Shown in pieces: positions 38,888 to 48,235 of a stretch of 64,000 bases of DNA. Source of the DNA: Pseudomonadota bacterium (GTDB lineage Bacteria; Pseudomonadota; Alphaproteobacteria; Rhizobiales; JAKPQE01). A program made the translations under genes and the position numbers. Positions within the stretch are counted from its first letter, which is position 1. The number at the start of each line of letters is the position of its first letter. Below the pieces are notes generated by a model that saw nothing but the letters and a program-made list of their open reading frames with translations, made no database searches and was not told the DNA's origin. Location of the stretch: the NCBI GenBank assembly GCA_029572955.1, contig JAKPQE010000036.1, positions 1-64,000 of the forward strand, in the 5' to 3' direction.

Positions 38888-40032
38888 GAGGCTTTCCTCC
38901 TGGCTCCGGCCGGATCGCGGAAGCGGCCATAGGTCCAGTGGGCGGCGCAGGCGCCCTCCGAGGAGACCATGCAGGACCCCATCGGCGTCTCGGGCGTGCA
39001 GACCGTGCCGAAAAGCTTGCAGTCCCGCGGTTCCTTGACGCCGCGCAGGATGGCGCCGCAGTCGCAGGCCGGATTGTCGGGGGCCGGGACGTAGGGAATG
39101 TCGAAGCGCTTTTCGGCGTCGAAGCCGGCATAGGCCGGCCGGATGCGCAGGGCGCTGTAGGGCACCTCGCCGAGACCGCGCCACTCGAAGCTTTCGCGCA
39201 GCTCGAACACCTCGGCGACCTCGCGCTGGGCGGTGAGATTGCCTTCCGGCCGGACGGCGCGGACATACTGGTTCTCGACGACGTGGCGGCCGTCGTTGAC
39301 CTGGGTCACCAGCATCAGGATCGCCTGCATCACGTCGAGCGGCTCGAAGCCGGCGACGACCACCGGCTTTTCGAACTCCTCGGCGAAATAGTCGTAGGGC
39401 CGCGTGCCGATCACCGTCGAGACGTGGGCCGGGCCGATGAAGCCGTCGATGCGCACCGTGCCGAGCTTCCTGACCTCCGGGCTTTCGAGGATGTGGCTGA
39501 TGGCGGCCGGGGTCAGCACGTGGTTGGAATAGACGGTGAAATTGGCAAGGCCCTTGTTCTTCGCCAGCTTCAGGGCGAGCGCCGTCGGCGGCGTCGTCGT
39601 CTCGAAGCCGATGGCGAAGAAGACGACCTCGCGGTCGGGCTCGCTCTCGGCGATCTTCAGCGCGTCGAGGGTCGAATAGACCATGCGGATGTCGGCGCCC
39701 TCGGCCTTCGCCCGAAGCAGGCTGACACCGCCGGAACCCGGCACGCGCATGAGGTCGCCATAGGTCAGCAGCGTCACCTCGGGCCGGCGGGCAAGCCGGA
39801 TGGCGGCATCGACGCGGCCGACCGGCAGCACGCAGACCGGGCAGCCGGGCCCGTGGATCATGCGCACGTTATCGGGCAGCAGGTCCTCGATGCCGTATCG
39901 CGAGATGGCGTGGGTGTGGCCGCCGCAGAACTCCATGAAGCGGTAGTCGCGGGCCGGATCGGCGGCTTCGGCGATCGCCGCGGCGAGGCGGCGGGCGATC
40001 TTGCCGTCGCGGAACTCGTCGACATACTTCAT
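38884..40032 (-). CDS. hypD: Hydrogenase maturation scaffold HypD
   Basis: 382 residues from MKYVDEFRDGKIARRL; the longer start at 40077 overlaps hypC. HypD holds Fe(CN)2CO together with HypC during NiFe-site assembly and has a [4Fe-4S] cluster. Expected motifs are present: EFCGGHTHAI, HGPGCPVCVLPVGR and a C-terminal Cys-rich region (ACDCGAI, RDCKLFGTVC, GACAAHW). It lies between hypC (7-base gap) and hypE. Confidence 0.95.
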   Translation of the reverse strand: MKYVDEFRDGKIARRLAAAIAEAADPARDYRFMEFCGGHTHAISRYGIEDLLPDNVRMIHGPGCPVCVLPVGRVDAAIRLARRPEVTLLTYGDLMRVPGSGGVSLLRAKAEGADIRMVYSTLDALKIAESEPDREVVFFAIGFETTTPPTALALKLAKNKGLANFTVYSNHVLTPAAISHILESPEVRKLGTVRIDGFIGPAHVSTVIGTRPYDYFAEEFEKPVVVAGFEPLDVMQAILMLVTQVNDGRHVVENQYVRAVRPEGNLTAQREVAEVFELRESFEWRGLGEVPYSALRIRPAYAGFDAEKRFDIPYVPAPDNPACDCGAILRGVKEPRDCKLFGTVCTPETPMGSCMVSSEGACAAHWTYGRFRDPAGARRKAS

Positions 40033-40039
40033 CGCCCGT

Positions 40040-40273
40040 CTACTCCGCGGCGGTGCCGACGACGCCGGCTTCGGCAAGGAGCGCGAGGGTCTTTGCCGCC
40101 TCGTCCGGATCGATGCGCGACAGGGCGTAGCCGACGTGCAGGATCACGTAGTCGCCGACCTCGACTTCGGGCACGAGGGCGATCGAGGCGTCCTTGACGA
40201 CGCCGTCGAGGCTGACACGGGCCATCTCGTCGGGCAGGAGCTCGATGACCTTCGCGGGAATCGCAAGACACAT
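40040..40273 (-). CDS. hypC: Hydrogenase maturation chaperone HypC
   Basis: 77 residues. It starts MCLAIPAKVIEL; Cys2 is the residue that binds the iron precursor with HypD. The rest is a small beta barrel (GVVKDASIALVPEVEVGDYVILHVGYALSRIDPDEA). It lies between hypB (11-base gap) and hypD. Confidence 0.95.
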   Translation of the reverse strand: MCLAIPAKVIELLPDEMARVSLDGVVKDASIALVPEVEVGDYVILHVGYALSRIDPDEAAKTLALLAEAGVVGTAAE

Positions 40274-40284
40274 GCCGGGATTTC

Positions 40285-41211
40285 CTATTCGGCCGCGGCG
40301 ACGCCGGCGCTGCGGCGCGCGTCGATCCAGGCGAGGAAATCGGCAAGGCCTTCGCCGGTGCGGGCCGAAAGGCGCAGCACCTCGATCCCGGGATTGATGC
40401 GCCGGGCGTAGTCGACGGCCCTCTCGATATCGAAGTCGACATGCGGGGCAAGGTCGGTCTTGCCGATCACCATGAGATCGCTGGCGGCGAACATGTCGGG
40501 ATATTTCAGCGGCTTGTCGTCGCCTTCGGTCACCGAGAGGATGACCACCTTGGCCGCCTCGCCGAGGTCGAAGGCGGCCGGGCAGACGAGATTGCCGACA
40601 TTCTCGATGAAGACGACGCCGCCGGGCTGCAGCACCAGTTCGTCGAGGGCGCGGCCGACCATGTCGGCATCGAGGTGGCAGCCCTTGCCGGTGTTGATCT
40701 GCACCGCCGAAACGCCGGTCGCCCGGATGCGGTCGGCATCGTTCGAGGTCTGCTGGTCGCCCTCGATGACGGCGACCGACATGCGGTCCTTCAACCCCTC
40801 GATCGCCTTGACGAGGAGGCTCGTCTTGCCGGCGCCGGGGCTCGAGACGAGGTTGAGCGCCAGGGTGCGGGTGCGGGCGAAATAGCGCCGGTTGTCGGCG
40901 GCGAGCGCGTCGTTCTTTGCAAGGATGTCGCGCTCGATGCGGATCACGCGCTCCTGGGAAAGGCCGGGCACATGCACCCCGGCGATGCCGCCGCCATAGT
41001 CGACGGTGCCGGCGGCGACCGCCGGCTCGTGCGGATGGTCGTGCGGGTGGTCGTGGGCGTGCCCGTGGTGATGGTCGTGCCCGTGGTCGTGGTGATGATG
41101 GTGATGTTCGTGGTCATGGGCGTGGCCGTGATCATGGGCATGATCGTGAGTGTGGTCATGGCCCTTGCCGGCCTCGACCTTGCCCTCGCCGCATCCGCAA
41201 ACCGTGCACAT
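40285..41211 (-). CDS. hypB: Hydrogenase nickel incorporation GTPase HypB
   Basis: 308 residues from ATG 41211, with GGGGAGAG upstream. HypB is a GTPase that passes nickel to HypA and the hydrogenase. It has the N-terminal Ni motif [10 protein letters not shown], then a striking histidine/aspartate-rich stretch (about residues 16-63; a probable Ni2+ store), then the G domain: [40 protein letters not shown] and [10 protein letters not shown]. It is the first gene of the hypBCDE operon. hypF is not seen in the window. Confidence 0.95.
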   Translation of the reverse strand: MCTVCGCGEGKVEAGKGHDHTHDHAHDHGHAHDHEHHHHHHDHGHDHHHGHAHDHPHDHPHEPAVAAGTVDYGGGIAGVHVPGLSQERVIRIERDILAKNDALAADNRRYFARTRTLALNLVSSPGAGKTSLLVKAIEGLKDRMSVAVIEGDQQTSNDADRIRATGVSAVQINTGKGCHLDADMVGRALDELVLQPGGVVFIENVGNLVCPAAFDLGEAAKVVILSVTEGDDKPLKYPDMFAASDLMVIGKTDLAPHVDFDIERAVDYARRINPGIEVLRLSARTGEGLADFLAWIDARRSAGVAAAE

Positions 41212-41397
41212 CTCGTCTCTCCCCATGGGGCCGGGTCCGGTGCCCTCGCGCAGATGACGCGAACCGTCCCGCGCCGCGCAGCATAGAGCCGGAGCGCCGA
41301 CCGTGCATGCCAAAACCGCCAGGGCGCCATGACATCATAGATCGGCCGCGACGGAAATGGCGATGGCCGCGCACGAAGGCGACGCCGCCCGACGGGA

Positions 41398-42369
41398 TCA
41401 GCCGGGAAAATGGCAGGCGACGCGCGACGCGCCGACGGCGGCAAGCTCGGGGCACTCGGCCCGGCATTTCGGCGTCGCCCGCGGGCAGCGGCCGGCGAAG
41501 GCGCAGCCCGGCGGCGGATCGATCGGACTCGGGGGTTCGCCGGCAAGGGCACATCGGGCCGCCCTGCCCTGCGAACGGCGATGCGCCAGCGAGGGCGCGG
41601 CGGCCAGCAACGCCCGGGTATACGGGTGGCGCGGGCGGGCGAACAGCTCGTCCCGCCCGGACAACTCGACGATGCGGCCGAGATACATGATGGCGATCTC
41701 GTCGCAGATCCGGCGCACGGCGCCGAGATCGTGCGACACGAACAGCAGGGCGAGCCCGAAATCGTCGCGCAGGCCGGCCAGCAAATCGAGGATCTGCCGC
41801 TTGGTGATCATATCGAGCGCGCTGACGGGCTCGTCGCAGACGAGGAGGCGCGGACCGGTCGCCAGCGCCCGGGCGATCGCGATGCGCTGGCGCTGGCCGC
41901 CGGAGAACTGGTGCGGAAACAGGGTCGCCTGGTCGGCGCGAAGGCCGACGCGGGCAAAAAGCCCGGCAACGCGGGCAGCGCGGGCCGCCGGATCGCCGAT
42001 GCCGAGGAGGTCGAGCGGCGCGCGGACGATATCGGCGGCGCGGCGGCGCGGATCGAGCGAGGAATAGGGGTTCTGGAAGACGATCTGCAGATCGCGGCGG
42101 CGGGCGCGCATCGCCGCGGCGTCGAGGGCGTAGAGGTCCGCCCCGTCGAAGGACACGGTGCCGCCAACGGCATCGAGAAGGCGCATCACCGCAAGGGCGA
42201 CTGTGGTCTTGCCGGCGCCGCTCTCGCCGACGAGGCCGAGGGCACGGCCCTGTCCGAGGGTGAAGGACACGCCGCGCACCGCCCGCAGCGAGGGCCGCGG
42301 CGCAAAGAGGCCCGATCCCGGCTGCGGGAAGGCCACCTCGAGGTCGCGAACGTCGAGCAGCGCCGCCAT
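41398..42369 (-). CDS. Oligopeptide-type ABC transporter ATP-binding protein (DppF/OppF-like)
   Basis: 323 residues. Walker A GESGAGKTTVAL, Q-loop VFQNPYSSLDP, signature LFPHQFSGGQRQRIA and Walker B LLVCDEP are intact. A C-terminal extension with a CRPxxPxC-like Cys motif (CRAECPEL) is typical of the second ATPase of Dpp/Opp systems. It is the last gene of the six-gene operon with the solute-binding protein and permeases. The ATG comes one base after the stop of the preceding ATPase gene. Confidence 0.9.
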   Translation of the reverse strand: MAALLDVRDLEVAFPQPGSGLFAPRPSLRAVRGVSFTLGQGRALGLVGESGAGKTTVALAVMRLLDAVGGTVSFDGADLYALDAAAMRARRRDLQIVFQNPYSSLDPRRRAADIVRAPLDLLGIGDPAARAARVAGLFARVGLRADQATLFPHQFSGGQRQRIAIARALATGPRLLVCDEPVSALDMITKRQILDLLAGLRDDFGLALLFVSHDLGAVRRICDEIAIMYLGRIVELSGRDELFARPRHPYTRALLAAAPSLAHRRSQGRAARCALAGEPPSPIDPPPGCAFAGRCPRATPKCRAECPELAAVGASRVACHFPG

Positions 42370-42370
42370 C

Positions 42371-43171
42371 TCAGCCCTCCCCGGCGAAGGCCTGCGCGCA
42401 GGCGAGCAGTTCCCGCGTATAGGGATGCAGCGGCCGGTCGAGCACCGCGTCGGCCGTCCCGGTCTCGACGATCCGGCCGGCATGCATGACGGCGACGGCG
42501 TCGGCCATCCGGGCGATCGCCGCCATGTCGTGGCTGACGAGGAGGATCGAGAGGCCGAATTCGTGCCGGATGTCGTCGAGAAGATCGAAGATCCCGGCCG
42601 CCGTGGTGACGTCGAGCGCCGTCGTCGGCTCGTCGGCGACGAGGACCCGGGGACGGCAGGCGATCGCCATGGCGATCATGACCCGCTGGCGCATGCCGCC
42701 GGAAAGCTGATGCGGATAGGCGCGGGCGCGCGACGACGGATCGGCGATGCCGACGCGGCCGAGCGTCTCGACCGCGAGCCGCCACGCCTCCCGGCGCGGC
42801 ATCGGCCGATGCAGCAGGATCGCCTCGGCGATCTGGTCGCCGATCGTGAAGACCGGATCGAGCGAGGTCATCGGATCCTGGAAGACCATCGCGATTTCGC
42901 CGCCGCGCAGGCGGCGCAGGCGCTCGCTCGCGGCACCGACCAGCTCCTCGCCGTCGAGGCGGATCGAGCCCGAGACGATCCGCGCCGCGGGTGCCGGCAG
43001 GAGACCGAGCACCGACAGGGCGGTGATCGACTTGCCTGAGCCCGACGCCCCGACGAGGCCGAGCGTGGAACCGGCCTCGAGGCGCAGGCAGACCCCGTCG
43101 AGCACCCGCACCGGGGGACGGTGCCGCATCGCGATCTCGACGCACAGATCCTCGATCACGAGAACGGCCAT
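42371..43171 (-). CDS. Oligopeptide-type ABC transporter ATP-binding protein (DppD/OppD-like)
   Basis: 266 residues from ATG 43171, which has GGAG 6 bases upstream. Walker A is GASGSGKSITAL, the signature is PHQLSGGMRQRVM and Walker B is VLVADEPTTALD. It lies between the DppC-like permease, whose stop is 1 base away, and the second ATPase. Together they form the inward-facing ATPase pair of an importer for peptides, nickel or other small solutes. Confidence 0.9.
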   Translation of the reverse strand: MAVLVIEDLCVEIAMRHRPPVRVLDGVCLRLEAGSTLGLVGASGSGKSITALSVLGLLPAPAARIVSGSIRLDGEELVGAASERLRRLRGGEIAMVFQDPMTSLDPVFTIGDQIAEAILLHRPMPRREAWRLAVETLGRVGIADPSSRARAYPHQLSGGMRQRVMIAMAIACRPRVLVADEPTTALDVTTAAGIFDLLDDIRHEFGLSILLVSHDMAAIARMADAVAVMHAGRIVETGTADAVLDRPLHPYTRELLACAQAFAGEG

Positions 43172-43172
43172 C

Positions 43173-44030
43173 CTAGGCTCCATCCGATTTCGGATCGAGG
43201 ATCCTGTTCAGGCCGTCGCCGAGGAGACTGACGGCGAGCACGGTGAGGAAGATCGCGAGGCCGGGAAAGGCCACGGGCCACCAGGCGTCGAGGACGTATT
43301 CGCGGTTGGCGCCGATGATCTGGCCCCAGCTCATGGTGTCGGGATCGCCGAGCCCGAGGAACGACAGCGCCGCCTCGAACAGGATCGCCGTCGTGACCAC
43401 CAGCGTTGCCGACACGATCAGCGGCGGCGCCGCATTCGGCAGGATGACCCGCCACATGAGGTGGCCGGCGCCGGCCCCGGCCGCCCGGGCCGCGACGACG
43501 TATTCGAGGTCCCGGATGCGCAGGAACTCGGCCCGCGCCAGGCGCGCGGTCGGCGGCCAGGCCACGAAGCCGATGGTCAGCGCGATCGTGGTCGGCGACG
43601 GCGACCACAGCGTCACCAGCACCATGGCGAACAGCAGCGCCGGCAGCACCTGGAAGAACTCGGTGAAGCGCATAAGGAGGTCGTCGAGGCGACCGCCGAA
43701 AAAGCCGGCCAGTGCGCCGAGCGCGACGCCGAGGACCATGGCGAGGCCGGCGGCTACGGCGGCGACAGAGAGGGTCGGCGCGGCACCAGCGAGCAGGCAC
43801 ACCGCGAGGTCGCGGCCGAGATAGTCCGTGCCGAGCGGAAGCGGTCCGACGAAGGTCGGCGCGCGGTGGGGCAAGGACACGATGTCGAACGGGTCGCGGC
43901 CGTCGAGGAACACGGAGTAGAGCGCCATGGCGCAGACGACGAGGAGGGCCGCCATCCCGACGACGGCCGACGGGCCGGTGCGACAGGCACTCAGGAACCG
44001 GCGCAGCCAGGGGTCGGCGCGGCCGGTCAT
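43173..44030 (-). CDS. Oligopeptide-type ABC transporter permease (DppC-like)
   Basis: 285 residues. About six membrane segments; the EAA cytoplasmic loop is AARAAGAGAGHLMWRVILPNA. The first 25 residues look like the usual OppC/DppC N-terminal amphipathic region. Start and stop overlap with the preceding gene as TGATG. Confidence 0.9.
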   Translation of the reverse strand: MTGRADPWLRRFLSACRTGPSAVVGMAALLVVCAMALYSVFLDGRDPFDIVSLPHRAPTFVGPLPLGTDYLGRDLAVCLLAGAAPTLSVAAVAAGLAMVLGVALGALAGFFGGRLDDLLMRFTEFFQVLPALLFAMVLVTLWSPSPTTIALTIGFVAWPPTARLARAEFLRIRDLEYVVAARAAGAGAGHLMWRVILPNAAPPLIVSATLVVTTAILFEAALSFLGLGDPDTMSWGQIIGANREYVLDAWWPVAFPGLAIFLTVLAVSLLGDGLNRILDPKSDGA

Positions 44031-45004
44031 CACGGCACCGTCCGCAGGCGGGGATCGGCGAGGCGATAGGCAAGGTCGGTCAGGAGATTGACCACGACCA
44101 CCATGGCCGCGGCGCAGAGCAGCACGCCGAGGACCGTCGGATAGTCGCGGCGCAGCAGCGACTCGAACGCCAGCCGGCCGAGCCCCGGCCAGTTGAAGAC
44201 GGTCTCGACGAGGAGCGCGCCGGACAGCAGATGGCCGAACTGCAGCCCGGCGACGGTCAGCACCGGCAGGGCGGCGTTGCGCAGGGCATGGCGAAACAGA
44301 ACCGTCCGTTCCGGGGCGCCTTTCGCCCGGACGACGCGGATGAAATCGGCGGCCAGCACCTCCCGCATCGCCGCCCCGGTGATCCGCGCGTATTGCGCGA
44401 GATGGACGAGCACCAGCGTGACCACCGGCAGGACCAGATGGCGGGCGACGTCGAGGGTGCGGGTGATCCATCCGGCGTCGCGCAGGCGCAGATCCGACAT
44501 TCCCTCCACCGGCAGGACCGGCAGGATCGAGGCGAAGAGGACGACGAGCATGATCCCGGTCCAGAAGACCGGCATCGCATGGCAGGCGGTGGTGAAGGCC
44601 GTGACCAGCGTCGGGACCGCACCGCCCCGGGCGCGGGCCGCCAGCACGCCGAGCGCCACCCCGACCACGAGCGCGACGATCTGGGCGCTGGCGACGAGCA
44701 GGACGGTCGGCCCGAGGCGGGCGGCGATCAGGCTGGAGACCGGCAGATTGAAATAGTGGGACATGCCGAGGTCGCCGCGGGCGATGTGGCCGAGATAGAT
44801 GGCGAGCTGGGTCGGCAGCGGCCGGTCGAGCCCGTAGTCGGCGCGGATCGCGGCAAGGACATCGGCCGTCGCACCGCCCATTTCGCCGGCGATGGCGGTC
44901 GCCGTATCGCCCGGCGCGAGACGGAGCAGGACGAAATTCACGACGACGACGCCGGCCACCAGAAAAAGGCCGTGCAGCAGTCGGCGCGCGATATAGCCCG
45001 TCAT
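44030..45004 (-). CDS. Oligopeptide-type ABC transporter permease (DppB-like)
   Basis: 324 residues from ATG 45004 (MTGYIARRLLHGLFLVAGVVV); the 367-aa ORF adds a leader inside the gap. Six membrane segments and an EAA loop (VVRAKGAPERTVLFRHALRNA) are visible. A preceding GGGGGCAAC provides the ribosome site. Its stop overlaps the next ATG. Confidence 0.9.
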   Translation of the reverse strand: MTGYIARRLLHGLFLVAGVVVVNFVLLRLAPGDTATAIAGEMGGATADVLAAIRADYGLDRPLPTQLAIYLGHIARGDLGMSHYFNLPVSSLIAARLGPTVLLVASAQIVALVVGVALGVLAARARGGAVPTLVTAFTTACHAMPVFWTGIMLVVLFASILPVLPVEGMSDLRLRDAGWITRTLDVARHLVLPVVTLVLVHLAQYARITGAAMREVLAADFIRVVRAKGAPERTVLFRHALRNAALPVLTVAGLQFGHLLSGALLVETVFNWPGLGRLAFESLLRRDYPTVLGVLLCAAAMVVVVNLLTDLAYRLADPRLRTVP

Positions 45005-45081
45005 GTTGCCCCCGGGGACCGACCGGCGATCGTCTCGACTGCGCCCCCGGGGCAATCCCGGTCGCGGACCCGATGGCCGGA

Positions 45082-46650
45082 CTACTTGTCCTTTATCCAG
45101 TATAGCTCGTCCATCGGCGACAGGACGCCCCATATCGAGAGCGGCGGATTGCCGAGCCGCCTGTCATAGGCGGTGTGGAACGGCAAGAGGTTCAGCCAGT
45201 AGACGGGCAGATCGGTGGCGACGATCTGCTGGAATTCGGCATAGAGCTGCTTGCGCCGGGCCGGATCGAGTTCGACCGCCGCCGCTTCGAGCAGGGCATC
45301 GACCCGCGCGTCGGCATAGCTCTGCGTGTTCGACCAGACGACACCGGGCCGGATGTTGGAGGACAGGTAGGTGCGATGGACGCCGATCACCGGGTCGCCC
45401 CAGTTGAACACCGTGTCCATGGTCATTTCGAAGTCGTGGCCGGCGATCCGGCTGGCCCAGGTCGCCGTGTCGGGCGAGGTGCGGACGGTGACGTCGATAC
45501 CGATCTTCTTCAACTGGGACTTCAGGTATTCGGCGAGGTTCTTCTGCTGCTCGACCAGGCCGGGAACATAGTCGACGGTCAGTTGCAGGCCATCGCCGAG
45601 GCCGACCTCGGCGAGCAGTCCCCTCGCCTTGTCGAGGTCGAGGTCATAGGCCGGAACGGTCGGGTCGAAAAACGGACTGCCCTCGACGATCGGGCCACGC
45701 TGCGCCACCGACACGCCGTGATGCAGGGTGCCGACGATGTAGTCCCGGTCGATCGCGTAGGCGATGGCCTGGCGGACCCGGCGATCGGCCAGCTTCGGCG
45801 ATCGCGTGTTGAAGGCCAGCCAGTTGATCGGGCCAAGCGCGGCATAGCCGGCGTTCGTCACCGCGAGGCGGTCGACCTGCCGGAGCCGGCGTATCTCCTG
45901 CGATCCGGTCGCGAAGGGACGCAGATCGCCCTCGCCGCGCTCCATGGCGAGCAGCAGGGTCGACACGTCGGGGAGATAGCGGATGACGATCTCGTCGAGA
46001 TAGGGGCGCCCGGGCAGGAAGAAATTCTCGTACCGCTTCAGGATGATGTGCTCGCCGGGCTGAAATTCGGCGAGCCGGAACGGACCGGCGCCGACGGCCG
46101 CCACATTGGCCGGATGGGTTCTGAGGTCCTGGCCGTCGCCATAGACATGCTTCGGCAGGATCGGCGCCAATGCCGGGGATAGCGCCAGCAGCAGGGCCGG
46201 ATGCGGCCGGCCGAGGCGGATGACGGCGGTGCCGGGATCGGGCGTCTCGACCGCCTCGACCGGCGCGAACATCGACTTGAAGGGATGGTTGTCCCGGATC
46301 GCCAGGATCGAGAAGGCGACGTCCTCGGAAGTCACCGGCCGGCCGTCGTGAAAGGTGGCGCCGGCGACGAGCTTCAGCGTTACCGACAGGCCGTCGTCGG
46401 ACACCTGCCAGCTCTCGGCGAGATAGGGCTCGGGGTTCCATTCGGCGTCGTAGCGCAGGAGCGAGGCGAAGATCTGGGTGCTCGGGATCGCCACCGCAAC
46501 GCCGGACTGAAGCGCGCCATTCACATGACGCGGCACCTGGGTCGACAGGATGACGAGCGATCCGCCCGGCCTGCCGTCGGCGAGCGCCGGCGCGGCGGCA
46601 AGCACCAGGGCAAACGCCAGCCGAGCCAGAATCCGGCCAAATCGGTACAT
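45082..46650 (-). CDS. ABC transporter solute-binding protein, family 5
   Basis: 522 residues with a signal peptide (ARLAFALVLAAAPALAD). The fold of family-5 binding proteins (DppA/OppA/NikA type) is shown by YDAEWNPEPYLAESWQVSDDGLS, FHDGRPVTSEDVAFS and RVRQAIAYAIDRDYIV. The ligand is not predictable from sequence; peptides, nickel and chelated metals or haem are known for the family. It lies second in an operon that starts with an adenylate-forming enzyme, and gives the ABC importer its ligand specificity. Confidence 0.92.
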   Translation of the reverse strand: MYRFGRILARLAFALVLAAAPALADGRPGGSLVILSTQVPRHVNGALQSGVAVAIPSTQIFASLLRYDAEWNPEPYLAESWQVSDDGLSVTLKLVAGATFHDGRPVTSEDVAFSILAIRDNHPFKSMFAPVEAVETPDPGTAVIRLGRPHPALLLALSPALAPILPKHVYGDGQDLRTHPANVAAVGAGPFRLAEFQPGEHIILKRYENFFLPGRPYLDEIVIRYLPDVSTLLLAMERGEGDLRPFATGSQEIRRLRQVDRLAVTNAGYAALGPINWLAFNTRSPKLADRRVRQAIAYAIDRDYIVGTLHHGVSVAQRGPIVEGSPFFDPTVPAYDLDLDKARGLLAEVGLGDGLQLTVDYVPGLVEQQKNLAEYLKSQLKKIGIDVTVRTSPDTATWASRIAGHDFEMTMDTVFNWGDPVIGVHRTYLSSNIRPGVVWSNTQSYADARVDALLEAAAVELDPARRKQLYAEFQQIVATDLPVYWLNLLPFHTAYDRRLGNPPLSIWGVLSPMDELYWIKDK

Positions 46651-46725
46651 CGAACCCCTCCCCCGAGACCCCGGCCCTCGCGCCGGTCTTGCTGCCGGCG
46701 TCGTGCCTTGCCCTTTGCCCCGCGA

Positions 46726-48207
46726 TCACCTCGCCACGCCGGGCCGGCCATCCGGCACGGCGGCGCCTGCCGTTCTTTCGGCATAGCGCCGAAGGACGGC
46801 CTGACGCAACTCGCCACGGATGATCTTGCCGGTATCGGTGCGCGGAACGGCGTCGATCCGCACCAGCACGTCGGGCGCCTTGTCGCCGAGCAGCCCGGCG
46901 CAGCGGCTCAAGAGCGCGTGCTCGTCGAGCGGACCGCGGGCGACCACCCCGGCCCAGATCTCGACGCGGGCGGCGTCGGTCCGCATCTCGATGACGCCGG
47001 CATCGACCACCTCGTCGTGGCGCTTCAGCGCATCCTCGACCAGATGCGGCGAGACGATCGCACCGTCGCGATTGATCACCTCGATCGACTTGCCGACAAC
47101 CGCGACCAGACCGTCGCCGTGGACGGCGCCGACGTCGCCGGGGCGGAACCAGCCGTCGCCGCCGAGGATGGCGCGGTCGCGCGGCTCGGGCGCCACGAAC
47201 TCGCCGACCTTGTTGGTCCACAGGCGCAACTGCCCCTGCCGCCCGGCGGGCAGCACGGCGCCGTCCTCGTCGACCGCCTGCGCCCGCGCCCAGGGCGCGA
47301 GATAGCCGGCCGCGCCCTCGACATCGCCGAAGGTGCCGGCAAGGCCATAGGCGATGCCGCCGGTCTCGGTGGTGCCGTAGGCGAGCATCACATCGCTCGA
47401 CAGGGTGGCGCGCGCATCGGTGATCAGCTCTTTCGAGATGCGGCTGCCGCCGACGGTGACGCGGTGCAGGGTCGGGCAGGCCTCGAAACCGCCGAGCTGA
47501 TGGTCGACGATGTCGCGGAGCTGGCCGGGGAGCGCGATCAGATGGCCGACGCCGAACAGACGCACGAGATGCAACGTCTCTTCCGGATTGGGGGCAAAAC
47601 AGGCGAGGCCGCCGCTGATCAGGGCATGGAACAGGTGGAACGACCCGACGGTCGACACGCCCGCCACGCTCAGCGTGCGCCCGGCGCCGTTGGCCCACAC
47701 GACCCCGTCGAGCATGCGCCGCTCCAGCACCGCGGGCGTCAGGCCGACCGCCTTCGGCACGCCGGTCGTGCCGGAGGACAGCACGATCCGGGTATGCCGG
47801 TCCGCTGCGACGGGACGAAGTTCGCTCGGCGCCGCCGCGCGATCGCGGGCGAACCAGGCATCGTCGAGCGCGATCGTTCGGACGTCGACGAGCGGGGTGC
47901 CGAACCGGTCGAGGATCACCGCATCGGGCACCAGCCCGGACACGACGGCGCTATAGACGGTGTGCAGCGAGACCGAGGTGATGCCGCACCGTTCCAGGGC
48001 CAGGATCAGAACGAGGTGCTGGAACGGGTTGCGCACGTCGATGGCGACGAGCATCTGTGCCTCGAGCCCGAGCTCGCCGATCCGGCGCGCGGCGGCGTGG
48101 ATCGCGTCGGCCACCATGCCGTAGGTCGCGACTCCCCCCGTATAGGCGATCGCCGGCCTATGCGGACTCATGCGAGCATGATATAAGACATACGTATTGA
48201 GATTCAT
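46726..48207 (-). CDS. Class I adenylate-forming (acyl-CoA synthetase-like) enzyme
   Basis: 493 residues from ATG 48207, with GGAG 8 bases upstream; the 516-aa ORF begins further upstream. It adenylates a carboxylate with ATP and passes it to CoA or a carrier. Signature motifs are VLSSGTTGVPKAVGL, AYGTTETGG, GGDGWFRPGDVGA and the catalytic Lys in PRTDTGKIIRGEL. The substrate is unknown. It is first in the operon with the Dpp-type transporter. Its start codon is only 28 bases from that of the divergent outer-membrane protein. Confidence 0.85.
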   Translation of the reverse strand: MNLNTYVLYHARMSPHRPAIAYTGGVATYGMVADAIHAAARRIGELGLEAQMLVAIDVRNPFQHLVLILALERCGITSVSLHTVYSAVVSGLVPDAVILDRFGTPLVDVRTIALDDAWFARDRAAAPSELRPVAADRHTRIVLSSGTTGVPKAVGLTPAVLERRMLDGVVWANGAGRTLSVAGVSTVGSFHLFHALISGGLACFAPNPEETLHLVRLFGVGHLIALPGQLRDIVDHQLGGFEACPTLHRVTVGGSRISKELITDARATLSSDVMLAYGTTETGGIAYGLAGTFGDVEGAAGYLAPWARAQAVDEDGAVLPAGRQGQLRLWTNKVGEFVAPEPRDRAILGGDGWFRPGDVGAVHGDGLVAVVGKSIEVINRDGAIVSPHLVEDALKRHDEVVDAGVIEMRTDAARVEIWAGVVARGPLDEHALLSRCAGLLGDKAPDVLVRIDAVPRTDTGKIIRGELRQAVLRRYAERTAGAAVPDGRPGVAR

Positions 48208-48235
48208 CGTCCCAACTCCGACGTTGTGCCTAAAT

